In this document: one piece after another, positions 60,881-64,000 of the stretch
How positions within the stretch are numbered: the first letter of the stretch is position 1
Layout of the letters: every line of letters starts with the position of its first letter
Origin: Thunnus maccoyii
Lineage: Eukaryota; Chordata; Actinopteri; Scombriformes; Scombridae
Assembly (NCBI RefSeq): GCF_910596095.1
Contig: NC_056550.1
Coordinates: forward strand, 16,834,501 to 16,898,500
DNA length: 64,000 nt
Reading direction: 5' to 3'
Position numbers and translations under genes: made by a program
The notes under the pieces: generated by a model
What the model saw: only the letters and a program-made list of their open reading frames with translations
Database searches by the model: none
Told to the model about the DNA's origin: nothing

Positions 60881-63800
60881 TTGATGCATTGTTTGTAAAC
60901 AACACATTTCAACTAGATATTCTGGGCGTTTATGACCTTTTGTAAATAGTTCCAATCTTTTATATGTACAAGAGCTAAGAGATGCACCTGAATTTTACTG
61001 TTCCAAGGATTTGAATTTTGACCCAAAATGTGTGACATCTGGAGGCCTGCTTGACAGTTTTAGCTGTGGACACACATGCTGCTCCTCTAATTTGGAGCTG
61101 TGACCCAAATTCCAGGCTGCTAGCTGTCAGAGCTCACACCATCATTTACTATAATTCACCGAACTGACTCACTCCAGTTCCGTGCAAACCTACAGAGACC
61201 TCATGCTATATCAGTCTACTCCACTGGAAGTCATTTTCAGTGACAGCGATGGAAAAAACCACTCATCCTGCTCAATCACCTTCAGTTAACTGTATAAAAG
61301 AGGGTACTTCTGCACCACAGGTCATCTTTAGGAATGGTGTTAATGTGTAAAATTAGCAGGGGTATAGACTAACCCTAACCCTAACCCTAAGCCAAAAAGT
61401 TTGAATGAAGATTACCCCTAATTCTTTCCTGATCTACTGTTTTTTTTTTTTTATCCAGATTTGCTCACATGTTTCAGAGATTTTCAATAAAAATGACATA
61501 TTATTTGATGGTGATCTGTTTACAAGACCATGTGGACTCACTTGTTATTACATAACAAACCAATACTCCAGAGGGGAAGTGCAGCCAGCATTGTGACCAT
61601 CCGCCAACTCCTCTAATCTAACATAAACATGCATAAAATGTTATTCAGCATATGATGTGATTGATATGGTTGTATCATAGATGAACCTGCGCAGCATGAC
61701 ACATTTGTCAGCAAATTTAGTTAATTTCCATCCCCAGCATGAGACGTAGTCGGGGGATCTATTGATCCGACACGTCCAGAGGGAGGCAGTGAGCCGATTT
61801 GATTTGGTTCTACATAGGAAGTTGGTGCTGCCTCGGGGCTTTTTCCACATTAGCCAATGAAACTGCCACAAAGATCAGCTTGGAATGAAAATGGGGACTG
61901 TCCCTATTCCATTTAGAAAAGACATTTTAATTAATTCTCACCAAGTCAGTCTCACATTGACTTAACTGTATAAGATGATCAAGTTTTTCTGATTCAAGAT
62001 GACTCTCTTGCAGCGAGGTTTGTTACATGGAACATTTCGATGATTTATTTCCAGCCTCCTTTTGAAAGAATCCTCTTGACTTCAGCAATGTCACAGCTAA
62101 ACCTGTGAAAGCTCTGTGATGACTGATTTAACCGAACGGATGGTGGCTGTTCAGTCCGTGCAGGATGTACTGTTTGAAAAAAATTGACAGCCAGCGTTGG
62201 CCAGAGTGGCCCTGTCGATGCTGCTGGTGACGTCTCTCTGGCGAATTCCCCTGAACCGGCTTATCAACATCAGCTTGACCTTCAGATTAGATGGGTGAAC
62301 ATAAACATAAACAATTAATCAGCAGAGTAAGGCAGTCATGACTTATAGTGTGTGACTTATCTGTTTAATGCTAAATAAGCTAACGGTTTCAGATAAGGCA
62401 GGAAAGAATCTGTGATAGTGCAGCACTCTCTACAAATGAAGTTGTCCCTTAAGGATGATGCTTTTCCACACTAAGTATCTCTGTGTAAAAGTAGAAGAGG
62501 GAGAGGAATCAAGTTCACACCCATCATCATTTTTTCATGTTTTTTGCTCCATTTTGTCCACAAAAAGGCCACTAGACATACTCCATGCTCCCAGACCTCA
62601 GTATGAACCAATAAAACAGAAAGGTATGACCAGTGGAAGTGTTACATTTGTCCTCCTGTTACCCCTTGTGAAAGCTTAGAAACACCCCTGGTTAATCTCA
62701 GCAACTGTCACTTAGAGAAAGTTTATACACATTATTTTAGCAAGTGTTAAAATCACAGGCATATTTATCACTTAGGAGGAAGTGTAGTGCAGTCTGGACA
62801 AAGTCTTTCCAGAACATTATTTAGAAAAGGCTTTATATCAGGAAAATTCTCTGTTCCTGATCTTATGTGGGCCATGTTCACACTTACTTTATAAATAAAC
62901 TGTGTGTATTTGGCCTAAATTCATGTCTCGTGCGTGTTGCTCAGGTCAGCAGGCGTCATCCATATTAACAGGATTCTGTAAATCAGAATAATTTATGTAA
63001 TGATGATTCTTCTCTTAATTATGAAGAATTATGCGTCTACTTATGTGAGACAGATTTGAGAATGTCAAGTAGAAGTAAGTATCTGCAGTGCCAAATGTTT
63101 AAAAATGATCAAAATGCAGTGCAGCAATACAGTTTATTGCTGAAATGAACAAAACACAGGTTTAGTCCATCATCACAGTCTTGGTTTACAGCCATCTGAC
63201 GTGACGTCTGTGTTACACTCAGCTACTCCATATTTTGTAACTTCCGAGAATGTGGTGTGATAATCTTGGCAGTAAAGTAAAACTGAAGTAGCCGTGACGT
63301 TCACAAATTGTAACCATTCAGTCAAAATGACTTATTGCCTCAACAAGTCTGGAAGTGGGACAGAAACTGCAGATGGCAAACTTTTCACTGTGGATGAAAG
63401 CCAATCCAAGTCCGAGCGATGTGCTTGATGGGAGCTTTGACTTTGGTTTTGACAAGCACATAACTCATGCAATGTGTGTCTCTTCATGGCGAGGCTGTAA
63501 TTAACAGCCTGGTGAAGCCTGTGATCTGATACAGTCAGGTCACTTTGGCAGGGAATGCCACTGTATTTTAGGAATTAGAAGTTACTTCTAATTCCAATTT
63601 TCAGAATTGTCATCTGCTGCATGATTTTAAGTTTTGCACTTCAGCTGGCATGAAAAGAAAAACAATATATCTTCCTTGAGTGCAATGAGATTAAATTAAG
63701 TAATTACATAATGCTGATGACATGGCAATTGCATAAGACCTCCAGTGTGTATGCTGTCTGCTGCAGCCAGTAAGTCAGTCAGTCAGTCTGGGGGCAAAAT

Positions 63801-64000
63801 GCTGATACTCACCTGTCGTCTTTAAACTTGCAACTTTGAGGGTGATCATGTTGCCATCCTTCCTTCCTGATGCTACTGCTGCAGAGATGCTTACCCACTT
63901 AGCAAAGAAATGCGACCCCAATGCAGTTGCCAACATGCTTCAAGGAGTGGTAGTGGCAATGAACGAAAGCACACATTGGTGAAGTATAGAGTACTGCAGT
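60881..64000. other. gene-free sequence downstream of kcnj2
   Basis: No exon chain or domain is visible on either strand. It contains a short telomere-like array (61369-61390) and a small CAGT-type microsatellite near 63770-63787. In other vertebrates the side of KCNJ2 away from KCNJ16 is the long regulatory gene desert reaching SOX9, so this may be its beginning. Confidence 0.5.
61369..61390 (+). repeat. interstitial telomere-like (CTAACC)n
   Basis: Three perfect CTAACC units plus CTAA, followed by GCC. Short but perfect vertebrate telomere sequence inside the chromosome. Confidence 0.9.

Overview
The window reads as a chromosome segment of a ray-finned, probably percomorph teleost. It is AT-rich nuclear DNA with compact multi-exon genes, canonical GT/AG splice sites, vertebrate-only families, and short non-autonomous transposon copies and microsatellites between genes. 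I reconstructed ten protein-coding genes by joining ORF pieces at splice sites and checking reading phase; every reconstructed CDS comes out as a whole number of codons. Names rest on remembered family sequences, not on a search.

Layout, left to right: fam104a/vcf1 (minus, 4781-2006) and hid1 (plus, 6237-13821, 19 exons) are head to head. hid1 converges on an otopetrin gene (minus, 18684-15209). Next come a single-exon amnionless gene (amn, plus, 20244-21665), a TRIM16-like gene (minus, 24561-22168), ush1g/SANS (minus, 33229-28057) and a second otopetrin (plus, 35498-38900) divergent from ush1g. tvp23b (plus, 39964-41837) and a 5-HT3-like receptor gene (minus, 46733-43992) are tail to tail. 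Two inward-rectifier K+ channel genes with single-exon coding regions close the series: kcnj16-like (53040-54182) and kcnj2 (57508-58824), both plus. From about 60.9 kb on I see no gene, which would fit the start of the long gene-poor interval beside KCNJ2 known in vertebrates.

Most of this content corresponds to human chromosome 17. USH1G-OTOP2-OTOP3-HID1 and KCNJ16-KCNJ2 keep order and orientation, FAM104A is also on 17q, and TRIM16 lies near a TVP23 gene on 17p. The departures are amn and a trim16-like gene between the two otopetrins, and a 5-HT3-like receptor gene.

The genes do not form an operon-like system. The shared theme is membrane physiology: proton channels, K+ channels, a ligand-gated cation channel, cubilin-partner endocytosis, hair-cell scaffolding, and Golgi/secretory-granule factors. 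I did not find an obviously new biological system. The best leads are the intronless amn gene, an Asp at the pore rectification site of the Kir5.1-like channel, a possible upstream ORF in kcnj2, a recent 124-bp direct duplication in a ush1g intron, nested MITEs, and an unexplained 197-codon ORF in the kcnj2 intron.
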